NCBI RefSeq assembly: GCF_002119805.1
Contig: NZ_CP021059.1
Coordinates: forward strand, 1,984,001 to 2,048,000
Direction: 5' to 3'
DNA from: Macrococcoides canis
GTDB taxonomy: Bacteria > Bacillota > Bacilli > Staphylococcales > Staphylococcaceae
Length of the DNA: 64,000 nucleotides
Both the position numbers and the translations under genes were made by a program. Positions within the stretch are counted from its first letter, which is position 1, and each line of letters starts with the position of its first letter. Below are positions 34,243 through 47,488 of this stretch, in pieces. The notes under the pieces were generated by a model. The model saw only the letters and a program-made list of their open reading frames with translations. It was not told where the DNA came from and ran no database searches.

Positions 34243-34944
34243 TTATGTATGACTTAAATCATATTTCCATAGCTTCAGATAAACATCACCGTGAACCGCT
34301 GATGTTCTGATCCCATCTGCTGTTTCTGAAGTATTTATAAGTGTCGACATCACTGCTTCTCCGTCATTAATAAATAGCTCTATCGTCTGTTTATGAACGA
34401 TACAATGCAGCTGTGTCAGTGGTTCGTGCAGTGTAATAAACTTTGTATATGGTTCATCAACTAAACCACTATCTGAACGATCGACAGTAAACCTTCTTTC
34501 GTCTGCTTCATAGATTAATACAGTGCGTTCTTTTCTTGAGACACGTAATTCAAGTATATATTCTAATGCATTATTCTCTATTATCTGAGCGATAAGTTCG
34601 TAATCATTTCCTTCATAAGGATGCAGACGAACATTCTTTTTAGTCGCATAACCTTCTGCTGTTTCGAGCGTGCCGCGTCTACTAGAATTCAATAGCGGAC
34701 GTTGTCTTAACTGTCCGTCCTCGATTGATATAATTCTTGGTGTCGCAAGTGCATCACCGATTCTGCCGATCAATAGACAACGTTCTTGTTCATCCAGCAT
34801 AAAAGCGACAGGTTGATAATCAAATCCATGATCGGCAATATCATAATTCAGCTGTGAGGGATACATATTTAATTTGCTGCCAACTTGCGCTTCAAGTTCC
34901 TTTAATTCCTGCTCTGTTAATGGCGCTATTTGTGATTCCTTCAT
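34243..34944 (-). CDS. truncated GH32 (sucrose-6-phosphate hydrolase) remnant, C-terminal beta-sandwich only
   Basis: 233 residues, one intact frame. The C-terminal part YILELRVSRKERTVLIYEADERRFTVDRSDSG ... HCIVHKQTIELFINDGEAVMSTLI is the GH32 beta-sandwich domain of ScrB/SacA, and ADHGFDYQPVAFMLDEQERCLLIGRIG recalls the last propeller blade (DxGxDFYAPQTF...GRRILIGWMG). The catalytic part with WMNDPNG, RDP and EC is absent. In Staphylococcus aureus scrB lies near rex, so this is probably a relic of scrB reduced by deletion. The intact frame leaves open a reused binding role. Confidence 0.65.
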   Translation of the reverse strand: MKESQIAPLTEQELKELEAQVGSKLNMYPSQLNYDIADHGFDYQPVAFMLDEQERCLLIGRIGDALATPRIISIEDGQLRQRPLLNSSRRGTLETAEGYATKKNVRLHPYEGNDYELIAQIIENNALEYILELRVSRKERTVLIYEADERRFTVDRSDSGLVDEPYTKFITLHEPLTQLHCIVHKQTIELFINDGEAVMSTLINTSETADGIRTSAVHGDVYLKLWKYDLSHT

Positions 34945-34990
34945 AGTAATTCTCCTTGAAATATATTACTTATATTTTATCAGAAAATAT

Positions 34991-35020
34991 AAAAAAAGAA
35001 GTAGCTTTGTCACTACTTCT
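34991..35020 (-). terminator. tatC terminator
   Basis: AGAAGTAG / CTACTTCT stem (34997-35004, 35013-35020) followed by U7 on the minus strand; it overlaps the tatC stop. Confidence 0.85.
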
Positions 35021-35768
35021 CAAGTTCTTCTTCAATCAATTTCTGTTCACCTTTTAAATATTGTCTATAGCCGATCTTGCTGATTTGAATACTCACTTCA
35101 TAGAGCAGCAGCATCGGCACAGCGAACATTAAATAAGTCATAAAATCAGCAGGTGCAATTAACGCTGCAAAGACAAATAAAATAAAATACGCATACTTAC
35201 GGTTCTTACTTAAAAACATCGGTGTGACAATACCAAGTCGTGTTAAGAAGAGTAAAAGAATTGGCAGCTGAAAGACAAATCCGAAAGGCAGCGTAAAACG
35301 CAGCATCTCGTTAAAGTACTCTCTGACACCGATCATCTGGTTGACACCAATCTCACTTGCAAGCCCTAATGTAAAGAAAATAAGGTACGGAAATACTAAA
35401 TAATAACTAAACAATAGTCCAGCAAGAAATAATATAATACTGATCGGAATATATGCTAACGTCGCACTTCTTTCTTTCGGATGCAGTCCAGGTGAGATAA
35501 ATGCCCATATTTGATACAGAATGACAGGCGAGATTAAGATAAGTGCAATTAACATAATCACTGTAATATAAATTGTCAGTGGATCACTCACTTTAAAGTA
35601 ATGTAATGTAATCTCCTTCGGCACATCATCTTTCGTCAAATACTTTGTCACCGGCTTTCCGAAGTAAAAACCGACGATAACACCCGCAACTAAAAAGTAA
35701 CAGACCGTCATAATGCGTTTACGTAGTTCTTCTAAATGCTCAACTACTGTTAAATCATCTTTATTCAT
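35013..35768 (-). CDS. tatC: Sec-independent translocase subunit TatC
   Basis: 251 residues from MNKDDLTVVEHLEELRKRI, the conserved TatC N-terminus; an in-frame ATG at 35789 is ahead of the AGGAGG site. Six membrane helices; SPVILYQIWAFISPGLHPKER and the Glu/Asp positions of the signal-peptide-binding pocket are present. TatC recognises twin-arginine signal peptides of folded exported proteins. A terminator-like hairpin separates it from tatA. No Tat substrate gene is visible in the window. Confidence 0.93.
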   Translation of the reverse strand: MNKDDLTVVEHLEELRKRIMTVCYFLVAGVIVGFYFGKPVTKYLTKDDVPKEITLHYFKVSDPLTIYITVIMLIALILISPVILYQIWAFISPGLHPKERSATLAYIPISIILFLAGLLFSYYLVFPYLIFFTLGLASEIGVNQMIGVREYFNEMLRFTLPFGFVFQLPILLLFLTRLGIVTPMFLSKNRKYAYFILFVFAALIAPADFMTYLMFAVPMLLLYEVSIQISKIGYRQYLKGEQKLIEEELEK

Positions 35769-35793
35769 GTAAGGAATTGACCTCCTCATACAA

Positions 35794-35817
35794 AAAGCGG
35801 CACTACATCGCCGCTTT
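35794..35817 (-). terminator. intrinsic terminator between tatA and tatC
   Basis: AAAGCGGC / GCCGCTTT (35794-35801, 35810-35817), loop 8 nt, followed by U5 on the minus strand. It probably lets only part of the transcripts reach tatC. Confidence 0.75.
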
Positions 35818-35827
35818 AAAATTTCGA

Positions 35828-36016
35828 TTATTTGATATCTTTGTTATCTTTGTCGTCATGATCCTTCATGATACCATCTGTTGCATCTTTGAATTCTTTA
35901 AGAGATGTCCCCATGGCACGACCAAACTCTGGTAATTTCTTAGGGCCAAAGATAATTAAAGCGATAATTCCTAGAAATATAAAAACTGGTCCTGATAATG
36001 CTAAACCTAAAAACAT
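35828..36016 (-). CDS. tatA: Sec-independent translocase subunit TatA
   Basis: 62 residues: one membrane helix (about 5-23), then FGPKKLPEFGRAMGTSLKEFKDATDG, the canonical TatA amphipathic helix with the FGPKKLPE hinge, and an acidic tail. TatA oligomers form the translocation path with TatC. It lies 12 bp after rex and is probably cotranscribed. The rex-tatA-tatC order is also known from Bacillus subtilis (ydiH-tatAy-tatCy). Confidence 0.95.
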   Translation of the reverse strand: MFLGLALSGPVFIFLGIIALIIFGPKKLPEFGRAMGTSLKEFKDATDGIMKDHDDKDNKDIK

Positions 36017-36028
36017 AAATTTATCCCC

Positions 36029-36661
36029 CTAATGATTTTTCATAAAGAAAATTAATGATTGTAATTCCACGCCGAGATCAATGTGATGGACATGTACTCC
36101 GCTCGGTACATTTAAACGTTCTGGTGTAAAGTTTAATATACCTTTTATTTGTGCTTTTGTCACTCTATTTGCGACGTCTTGAGCAACACTACCTGGAACC
36201 GTTAAGATAACAACCTGAATCCCTGTAGCTTCTACAACTTTCTCAAAGTCCTTTATATCCTGAACTTCAATCTTGCCAATCTTACGACCAATCGCTTCAT
36301 CATTCGCATCGAATGCTGCTGTTATCTTCATTCTATCATTAATCGAGAAGTTATAGTTCACCAATGCGGTTCCTAAATTACCGACACCGATAATCGCGAC
36401 CTTCGTAATCATATCTTGCTGTAACGTTGTCTTAAAGAAATTCAGCAGGAAGTTCACGTTATAACCGTATCCTTTCTTGCCAAGTTCTCCAAAATAAGAA
36501 AAATCTCTACGTATTGTTGCAGAATCAATCTGTAATCCTTCACTTAATTCCTTACTGCTCACTCGTTCAACATTTGAATTATATAACGTATTTACAAAAC
36601 GATAATATAAAGGAAGTCGTTTTAAAGTGGCTTTAGGAATCTTAATTTCGTCCTTCGACAT
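36029..36661 (-). CDS. rex: redox-sensing transcriptional repressor Rex
   Basis: 210 residues from [27 protein letters not shown]-terminal winged helix with [25 protein letters not shown] and a Rossmann domain with [14 protein letters not shown] for NAD(H). Rex leaves DNA when NADH is high and so derepresses fermentation genes. An upstream GTG at 36670 is less likely. A Rex-type operator lies about 25 bp upstream, which suggests autoregulation. Confidence 0.96.
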   Translation of the reverse strand: MSKDEIKIPKATLKRLPLYYRFVNTLYNSNVERVSSKELSEGLQIDSATIRRDFSYFGELGKKGYGYNVNFLLNFFKTTLQQDMITKVAIIGVGNLGTALVNYNFSINDRMKITAAFDANDEAIGRKIGKIEVQDIKDFEKVVEATGIQVVILTVPGSVAQDVANRVTKAQIKGILNFTPERLNVPSGVHVHHIDLGVELQSLIFFMKNH

Positions 36662-36682
36662 CCTATTCACCCGTTTCTATTT

Positions 36683-36700
36683 TTGTGATAACTTTCACAT
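36683..36700. promoter_or_regulatory. Rex operator upstream of rex
   Basis: TTGTGATAACTTTCACAT matches TTGTGAAWWWWTTCACAA at most positions with the 6-bp central spacing. Confidence 0.7.
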
Positions 36701-36812
36701 CGACATAATTATAACATCTAAATTAATAAATGACTATGTGAAATTATGAATTAATGGATAAAACATTCCCACTGATATCACACTACTGTACAATAAAAGA
36801 GAGGTGAACAAA

Positions 36813-38732
36813 GTGATACTATTACAAGCTAGTAATTTAACAAAATCCTACTCAGGTGAAAATATATTCTCAAATGTAAAATTTGAAGTTAAGTCCAATG
36901 ATCGCATTGCTATTGTCGGCAGAAATGGTGCCGGAAAGACGACATTAATGAAAATACTTGCTGGAACCGAAGACTATGATTCAGGTCATCTATCCATTGC
37001 CAAACATGTTAATGTAGGATATTTAACACAGCAGATGACTTTAAATGCTGAAGGTACAGTCTATGAGGCTATGAAGAAACCTTTCTTACATGTAGAGCGC
37101 ATGCAGCAGGAATTAAATAACATCGCTACTTACTTAAGTGAACAGAGTGAAAATGCGCATAGTGATGCATATCAAGAGAAATTAGCAGAATACGAAAGAC
37201 TACAGCACAAGTTCGAATCACAAGATGGCTATTTATATGAAACGAAGATCAAGTCTGTCTTAACAGGATTAAACTTCACTGAAGAAGATTTACATAAGAA
37301 GATAGATAGTTTCTCTGGCGGGCAGAAGACACGTCTCGCACTTGCTGAGATGCTGCTTCATAACCCCGACTTGCTATTACTTGATGAGCCCACGAACCAT
37401 CTTGATATGGATACAACTGCATGGCTGGAAAATTACTTGACGACGTACAGCGGTGCTATTGTCATTATCTCGCATGACCGTTATTTCTTAGATAAAGTTG
37501 TAAATACAGTATATGATGTCGCACTCGGACAAGTAACGAAATACGTCGGCAACTATTCAAAATTTATTGAGCTGCGCGATCAGTTCTATGATAAGATGCA
37601 GGCTGAATATGAACGTCAGCAAGCTGAAATTAAACGCCTGGAAACATTCGTACAGAAGAACATCACCCGTGCATCAACTAGCGGTATGGCAAAGTCTCGC
37701 CGTAAAGTATTAGAGAAGATGACGAAGATCGATATGCCAAAGCAAGACGACCACTCAATGAACCTGCGCTTTACTATCGAGAAAGAAACAGGAAACGACG
37801 TACTGCGCTGCTCTGACCTTGCAATCGGCTATACGACGCCACTTGCAACCAATATTAACTTTGATGTATCTAAACAGGACGCAATCGCATTTATCGGACC
37901 GAATGGCATCGGAAAGACAACGCTTATTAAAACAATCGCTAAATTATTAAAGCCTCTTGCCGGAGACGTTCATTACGGTGCAAACTTATCAATCGGTTAT
38001 TACGATCAGAAACAAGCTGAATTCTCATCCAACAATACCGTACTAGAAGAATTGTGGCAGTACTATCCTACAATGCCTGAGAAAGAAATCAGAACTGTTC
38101 TTGGCCGTTTCCTATTCGTACAAGATGATGTCAAGAAAATTATCAATGACTTATCCGGTGGCGAAAAAGCCCGACTACAGCTCGCAAAGCTCAGTCTTGA
38201 GAATCATAACGTCCTCATACTCGATGAGCCGACGAACCATCTTGACATCGATGCAAAAGAAGTACTGGAAGATGCACTTATTCATTATCCAGGCACATTG
38301 CTCTTTGTCAGCCATGACCGTTATTTTATCAATAAGCTTGCAACGAAAGTATTTCATATGGATGCAGCTGGCGGACGCATGTTCTTAGGCGATTACTCTT
38401 ACTTTATCGAGAAAGAAGAAGAACGTATGGCCATTCTCGCACATCAAGCAGAAGAAGAAACGAAATCCGTAAATAAAGAAAACGACTATGACGCATTCAA
38501 AGCGAATCAAAAAGAAATCAGAAAGCTAGAACGCCAAAAAGAAAAGCTGGAAACGCAAATCGAAGCAAACGAAGAGCGTATCAATGAAATCGAGCTCGAA
38601 CTTACAAAGCCAGAAGTATTCAGCGATATCGACAAAGCAAACACATTCAATGAAGAACTTATCAAGCTCAACACTGAAAATGAAAAGTTACTAGAAGAAT
38701 GGTCAGACATCGAAATGGCACTGGAAGGATAA
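36813..38732 (+). CDS. ydiF: ABC-F family ATPase (YdiF-type)
   Basis: 639 residues from the GTG at 36813, preceded by GAGGTG; the in-frame GTG at 36804 overlaps that site. Two ABC domains: Walker A GRNGAGKT and GPNGIGKT, signatures SGGQKTR and SGGEKAR, both with LLLDEPTNHLD-type Walker B. An interdomain linker of charged helices and a C-terminal coiled coil (about 570-635) follow. There are no membrane helices. ABC-F proteins act on ribosomes. The position beside rex and tsaD matches ydiF in Bacillus subtilis. Confidence 0.88.
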   Translation: MILLQASNLTKSYSGENIFSNVKFEVKSNDRIAIVGRNGAGKTTLMKILAGTEDYDSGHLSIAKHVNVGYLTQQMTLNAEGTVYEAMKKPFLHVERMQQELNNIATYLSEQSENAHSDAYQEKLAEYERLQHKFESQDGYLYETKIKSVLTGLNFTEEDLHKKIDSFSGGQKTRLALAEMLLHNPDLLLLDEPTNHLDMDTTAWLENYLTTYSGAIVIISHDRYFLDKVVNTVYDVALGQVTKYVGNYSKFIELRDQFYDKMQAEYERQQAEIKRLETFVQKNITRASTSGMAKSRRKVLEKMTKIDMPKQDDHSMNLRFTIEKETGNDVLRCSDLAIGYTTPLATNINFDVSKQDAIAFIGPNGIGKTTLIKTIAKLLKPLAGDVHYGANLSIGYYDQKQAEFSSNNTVLEELWQYYPTMPEKEIRTVLGRFLFVQDDVKKIINDLSGGEKARLQLAKLSLENHNVLILDEPTNHLDIDAKEVLEDALIHYPGTLLFVSHDRYFINKLATKVFHMDAAGGRMFLGDYSYFIEKEEERMAILAHQAEEETKSVNKENDYDAFKANQKEIRKLERQKEKLETQIEANEERINEIELELTKPEVFSDIDKANTFNEELIKLNTENEKLLEEWSDIEMALEG

Positions 38733-38765
38733 TTTTTCATTAATACACGCTATTTTCTGAAAAAG

Positions 38766-38902
38766 CTATTCACACAGTTATACACATTAAAAACGTTATA
38801 TTATAAGTAATCCACAAAGTTATTAGACTTATCCACAGATTTTAAGCAAAAACATATCGCTTTTAATGTGTAAAACGTACTATTGACATATAGTTATACA
38901 CA
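38766..38902 (+). promoter_or_regulatory. cluster of DnaA-box-like 9-mers
   Basis: Same-strand sites: CTATTCACA (38766), TTATACACA (38778), TAATCCACA (38808), TTATCCACA (38829, perfect) and TTATACACA (38894). Consensus is TTATNCACA. The stretch 38733-39028 has no other gene. Confidence 0.7.
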
Positions 38903-39028
38903 TTTTGTTAACAACTTGTGTACAAGTACGTATGTTCGTATTTTTTCAAACAATATATTTTATATGGATTAATTTATAATAACGAGGGTATAGAATGCAT
39001 ATATTAATTTATGATAAGGAGTTTATAT

Positions 39029-39133
39029 ATGAACAGATTTCCTCGTGGATGTATGGGAAGCATCATCATTTCGATTATACTTTCTGTATTGTTAACGATT
39101 TTATTAAATGGTTGTGCGATAATAATGCAATAA
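39029..39133 (+). CDS. 34-residue membrane or lipopeptide precursor
   Basis: ATG after ATAAGGAG. It reads MNRFPRGCMGSIIISIILSV, then LLTILLNGCAIIMQ. A short basic N-terminus and one hydrophobic helix end in LNGC, which resembles a lipobox and would leave the hexapeptide CAIIMQ. It may be a tiny lipoprotein, a membrane peptide or a peptide-signal precursor. It follows the DnaA-box cluster and precedes a terminator. Not recognised. Confidence 0.6.
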   Translation: MNRFPRGCMGSIIISIILSVLLTILLNGCAIIMQ

Positions 39134-39177
39134 AAAGGTCGTGACTCAAAGCGATCAGATACAACTTAAATAATATA

Positions 39178-39214
39178 AAAAGGCCAGGAAATAGAAAATA
39201 TTTCCTGGCCTTTT
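39178..39214. terminator. bidirectional terminator
   Basis: Perfect 16-bp stem AAAAGGCCAGGAAATA / complement (39178-39193, 39199-39214). It ends the t6A operon and the small peptide unit. Confidence 0.92.
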
Positions 39215-39232
39215 ATTACGAGAACAAATGCA

Positions 39233-40240
39233 CTACAAATTAATATTCGAACGTCCATTTAAATCCATTGCTCCAAATTTTCCAGCGATATATTCATAAT
39301 ACGCTGCTGCTCCGATCATTGCTGCGTTATCTGTGCATAAGTTCAATGGTGGTATCAACAATTTCACATCTTTGTCTGCACACATCTGCTCCATACGTGC
39401 ACGGATACCACGGTTTGCCGCTACGCCCCCACATATAAGGAGCTGCTTAATCTCATAGTCTTCTAATGCTTTAAACGTCTGCGTAGTTAATACATCAATA
39501 ACACTTGCCTGAAAACTTGCTGCAACATCTTCTTTCTTATAGCTGATTCCTTTTTGATTTAAATTGTGAAGTTTATTAATCACCGCACTTTTAAGTCCGC
39601 TAAAGCTAAAGTCGTAACCCTCCATGATTGGACGTGGAAATTCCAGTACATCTTCTCCACTCGCAGCAAGCCTATCGACATGTGGACCTCCTGGGTAAGG
39701 TAAGTCAATCGTTCTTGCTACTTTATCATATGCTTCGCCAACTGCATCATCTCGAGTCTCACCAATCACTTCAAAGTCCAGATGATCTTTCATGAGTACA
39801 AGTTCTGTATGTCCTCCAGAAATAACTAGTGCAAGCATCGGAAACGTTAAGCGTTCTTCAATATGATTCGCATAGACGTGGCCCGCAATATGATGTACAG
39901 GAATAAGGGGTTTACAGTGTGCAAGCGCTAATGCTTTCGCTGCATTTATACCGACAAGTAGTGCACCGATCAGTCCTGGCCCCTCGGTCACTGCTACTGC
40001 ATCAATATCATCCCATGTCATATGTGCTTCAACAATTGCTTCTTCAATGACCATCGTTATATTCTCGACGTGATGTCTACTCGCCACTTCCGGTACGACT
40101 CCACCAAATCGCTTATGTGATTCAATTTGAGAATTGATGACGTTACTTAACACTTCATAGCCATTACGTACAATACTTGCTGCAGTCTCATCACAGCTCG
40201 TTTCTATTGCCAGAATCGTTATATCCTTCTTGTTATTCAT
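39233..40240 (-). CDS. tsaD: tRNA N6-adenosine threonylcarbamoyltransferase TsaD (Gcp)
   Basis: 335 residues from the ATG at 40240, which overlaps the rimI stop (ATGA). It has [28 protein letters not shown] and the metal motif HxxxH (His117, His121) in PVHHIAGH. TsaD transfers the threonylcarbamoyl group to A37 of ANN-reading tRNAs together with TsaB and TsaE. Last gene of the tsaE-tsaB-rimI-tsaD operon. Confidence 0.97.
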   Translation of the reverse strand: MNNKKDITILAIETSCDETAASIVRNGYEVLSNVINSQIESHKRFGGVVPEVASRHHVENITMVIEEAIVEAHMTWDDIDAVAVTEGPGLIGALLVGINAAKALALAHCKPLIPVHHIAGHVYANHIEERLTFPMLALVISGGHTELVLMKDHLDFEVIGETRDDAVGEAYDKVARTIDLPYPGGPHVDRLAASGEDVLEFPRPIMEGYDFSFSGLKSAVINKLHNLNQKGISYKKEDVAASFQASVIDVLTTQTFKALEDYEIKQLLICGGVAANRGIRARMEQMCADKDVKLLIPPLNLCTDNAAMIGAAAYYEYIAGKFGAMDLNGRSNINL

Positions 40241-40692
40241 CGTAATTTCACCCACATCACTTTCGCATCCTCACCAGGACCATAATAGTCGCGTCTAAGA
40301 CCACCATAAGTAAATCCTAGACTTTCGTATAATCCTCGTGCTGCGTTATTCTCTATTCTTACTTCTAAACTCATCATTTCACACGTTATTCGTGCATAGT
40401 TCATTACATACTCCAATAATAACTTGCCATAACCAAATCCTCTGAACTGTTCATTCACTGCAACAGTCGTAATTTGTGCCTGGTCTACGACGATCCACAT
40501 TCCTAAATAGCCAATCACTGATTCGTCTAATACAAGTACGAAGTAGTGTGCAAATTCATTTTTTTCCAGTTCATGATAGAACGCATCCAACGTCCACGAG
40601 CCACTTGGAAATGCTTTTTGCTCAATTTCGTATACCGCGGGAACATCTTCTAGTTCCATCTTTCTAATAACTAATCCTGATTGTTCAGCCAA
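40237..40692 (-). CDS. rimI: ribosomal-protein-alanine N-acetyltransferase RimI
   Basis: 151 residues, GNAT fold with the acetyl-CoA loop [19 protein letters not shown] and [33 protein letters not shown], which is the RimI tail. RimI acetylates the N-terminus of ribosomal protein S18 in Escherichia coli and is often embedded in the tsa operon. It overlaps tsaB by 22 bp and tsaD by 4 bp. Confidence 0.92.
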   Translation of the reverse strand: MAEQSGLVIRKMELEDVPAVYEIEQKAFPSGSWTLDAFYHELEKNEFAHYFVLVLDESVIGYLGMWIVVDQAQITTVAVNEQFRGFGYGKLLLEYVMNYARITCEMMSLEVRIENNAARGLYESLGFTYGGLRRDYYGPGEDAKVMWVKLR

Positions 40693-41336
40693 TTGCGTTC
40701 AGCCTCCGATATTCTTAAATACGTCGGTTCAAATGCATGTACATTCACTGGATGATCAATATCGATTAAACGACGCATTTCTGCACTTCTAGGGATACAA
40801 TAAAATACTGGACCCTTCAACGCATCTTCAAGCTTCACCGCATCCATACCTAAGAAGATATAAGGTAAATGCTGTGCTTTTAATTTAGCATTTAATTCAT
40901 CTATAGAAATATAGTGATCCTCTTCAATACGCTCTAATTTAACCCCTTTATAACGATAAATTCCTGCATATACATGATTTCTACGCGCATCAAATACAGG
41001 AATCAGCAGAAATTCATGCATTCTTACTGTTGCAGCTAAAGCGGCTAAGCTAGAAACTGAATATAAAGGTACATTAAGTGTATACGCTAACGTCTTAGCA
41101 GCAGTCACACCAATGCGTAAACCAGTATAAGACCCTGGCCCACAAGCAACGACGATACCTTCAATATCCTTCATCGTTAGCTGCGTATACTCCAGCAATC
41201 GCTCAATCTGACCCATTAACGTAATAGAATGATTAATACGCATACCACTATTAAACTCTGCAAGTACACTATCACCATCCGTAATACTCACGGATAGAGG
41301 TTGATTACTCGTATCAATATGCAGTAACTTCATCAA
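40671..41336 (-). CDS. tsaB: t6A synthesis protein TsaB
   Basis: 221 residues: LLHIDTSNQPLSVSITDGD, GIVVACGPGSYTGLRIGVTAAKTLAYTLNVPLYSVSSLAALA. It is an ASKHA-fold partner of TsaD without the HxxxH metal motif, as expected. It overlaps tsaE by 23 bp and rimI by 22 bp, so translation is coupled along the operon. Confidence 0.95.
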   Translation of the reverse strand: MMKLLHIDTSNQPLSVSITDGDSVLAEFNSGMRINHSITLMGQIERLLEYTQLTMKDIEGIVVACGPGSYTGLRIGVTAAKTLAYTLNVPLYSVSSLAALAATVRMHEFLLIPVFDARRNHVYAGIYRYKGVKLERIEEDHYISIDELNAKLKAQHLPYIFLGMDAVKLEDALKGPVFYCIPRSAEMRRLIDIDHPVNVHAFEPTYLRISEAERNWLNNQD

Positions 41337-41775
41337 TAATCTGCTCCTTTAAGCGATTTCCTCTAGAACCCATCGCCTGAATCTCTATTTCTCGTGCACT
41401 ATCATCAATATACTTAATATTGAGATCAATATAATCTTCTGGAAGGAATGCTTCAATCATCTCTGGCCATTCAACAATTGTCACACCATCTCCATAGAAA
41501 TATTCATCAAACCCAAGATCATCTTCCGCTCCTTCGAGACGATAGCAGTCCATATGATGAAACGGAAACTTACCTTCATATGATTTTATAATATTAAATG
41601 TAGGAGAAGTAATCTTCTGTTCTACACCCAGTGCTTTCCCAAAAAATTGACTAAAAGTCGTCTTGCCAGCTCCAAGATCACCATGCAGCAATAACACATC
41701 ACCAGGTGTCACAAGCGCAGCAATTACATTTGCGATACGCTCTGTATCTTCAATTGAATTTATTGTTATTTTCAT
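41314..41775 (-). CDS. tsaE: t6A synthesis ATPase TsaE
   Basis: 153 residues from the ATG at 41775. P-loop GDLGAGKT (32-39), then SPTFNIIKSYEG, HMDCYRLEG and IVEWPE, the fixed motifs of TsaE (YdiB/YjeE). It energises the TsaBDE complex. First gene of the operon, about 130 bp from the end of 5S rRNA and separated from it by a terminator. Confidence 0.95.
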   Translation of the reverse strand: MKITINSIEDTERIANVIAALVTPGDVLLLHGDLGAGKTTFSQFFGKALGVEQKITSPTFNIIKSYEGKFPFHHMDCYRLEGAEDDLGFDEYFYGDGVTIVEWPEMIEAFLPEDYIDLNIKYIDDSAREIEIQAMGSRGNRLKEQIIDEVTAY

Positions 41776-41847
41776 GTAACACACTCACTTCAATTTATTT
41801 TAAATATCTATTATTGTAACACATTTAATTTATTTAAATTAAGACAT

Positions 41848-41871
41848 AAAAAAAGAGACCTAACAGGTCCC
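41848..41871 (-). terminator. rRNA operon terminator
   Basis: Short stem GGGACCT / AGGTCTC on the minus strand followed by U7, 33 nt past 5S. Confidence 0.7.
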
Positions 41872-41904
41872 CAATGTGCGGCTCATCGCATCCATTTATA
41901 TATT

Positions 41905-42019
41905 GCCCGGCAACGTCCTACTCTCGCGGATCGTAAGACCAACTACCATCGGCGCTAGAGAGCTTAACTTCTGTGTTCGGTATGGGAACAGGTGTGACCT
42001 CTCTGCCATCGTCACCAGA
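41905..42019 (-). rRNA. rrf: 5S ribosomal RNA
   Basis: On the minus strand it starts TCTGGTGACGATGGCAGAG and contains CCGAACACAGAAGTTAAGCT, both typical of 5S rRNA. It ends ...GACGTTGCCGGGC. About 115 nt, last gene of the rRNA operon. Confidence 0.95.
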
Positions 42020-42044
42020 CAAATGAAAGAATAAATAATTTATA

Positions 42045-42090
42045 CTCTCAAAACTAGATAAAGTATAGAAGATATTAAAGTTTTACCCGG
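42045..42090 (-). other. pre-23S processing stem, 3' arm
   Basis: Complementary over about 45 bases to 45122-45166 on the other side of 23S (AAACTAGATAAAGTA... core). Together they form the RNase III processing stalk. Confidence 0.75.
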
Positions 42091-42116
42091 CAATCCCGAA
42101 TAAAAAATCTATAAAA

Positions 42117-46813
<4,697 letters not shown>

Positions 46814-46886
46814 AGATTGCTTGATAAAGCTCTTTGATTGCTTGAGGCAATCACTCTTGGGAGTGAACTTAATCACTCAAATTATT

Positions 46887-46926
46887 GGAATTAACGTTGA
46901 CATATTGTCATTCAGTTTTCAATGTT
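46887..46926 (-). other. pre-16S processing stem, 5' arm
   Basis: Pairs with 45184-45222 beyond the 16S 3' end (shared core GACATATTGT...CAGTTTT). RNase III stalk. Confidence 0.75.
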
Positions 46927-46942
46927 CATTTATAATAGTAAA

Positions 46943-47016
46943 TGGAGCGGGTGATCGGAATCGAACCGACAACATCAGCTTGGAAGGCTGAGGTTTTACC
47001 ACTAAACTACACCCGC
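46943..47016 (-). tRNA. tRNA-Gly (TCC)
   Basis: 74 nt with encoded CCA. Acceptor GCGGGTG/CACCCGC, anticodon stem CAGCC/GGCTG-type around CTTCCAA, anticodon TCC. Confidence 0.95.
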
Positions 47017-47041
47017 ATATAAAATTTAAGTTAAAAGTAAG

Positions 47042-47124
47042 TGCGACCGAGAGGATTTGAACCTCCACAGGAATACTCCTACTAGGCCCTCAACCTAGCG
47101 CGTCTGCCGTTCCGCCACGATCGC
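47042..47124 (-). tRNA. tRNA-Leu (GAG)
   Basis: 83 nt, class II with a long variable arm. Acceptor GCGATCG/CGGTCGC, anticodon loop TTGAGGG, anticodon GAG. CCA is not encoded. Confidence 0.93.
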
Positions 47125-47261
47125 GCGTTGGCATGTTTCACTTGTTCATCTCTTTTAACGACAAGATTTATTATATCTCGTATTTATTAATAAGTCAACA
47201 ACTTTTTAAAAGTTTTTTTAACTTTATTAATTTGTTATTAAGAGTGTTAATTATTAAAAAG

Positions 47262-47333
47262 TGACCCCTACGGGATTCGAACCCGTGTTACCGCCGTGAA
47301 AGGGCGGTGTCTTAACCGCTTGACCAAGGGGCC
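47262..47333 (-). tRNA. tRNA-Glu (TTC)
   Basis: 72 nt. Acceptor GGCCCCT/AGGGGTC, anticodon loop CTTTCAC, anticodon TTC. CCA is not encoded. First visible gene of the tRNA/rRNA cluster. Confidence 0.94.
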
Positions 47334-47439
47334 GTGTTTCAACAACGATATTAATCTTATAACGTTTTGTTAATAAAGTCAACACTATTTTATAATAAAA
47401 TATTAAAGTGTAAATCTTATGCTTTCAGTAATAGAAAAC

Positions 47440-47476
47440 GGTCCAATTTTGTGTAATATCTACATAAAATTGGACC
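47440..47476 (-). terminator. terminator of the tex-sprT unit
   Basis: GGTCCAATTTT (47440-47450) pairs with AAAATTGGACC (47466-47476), extended by partial inner pairing; U-rich tail on the minus strand. Confidence 0.8.
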
Positions 47477-47488
47477 GGTCATCCTTTA

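Noticed and set aside
26227-35013. An agr quorum-sensing locus
   Set aside because: I looked for agrB, agrD, agrC and agrA patterns between mroQ and rex and found none.
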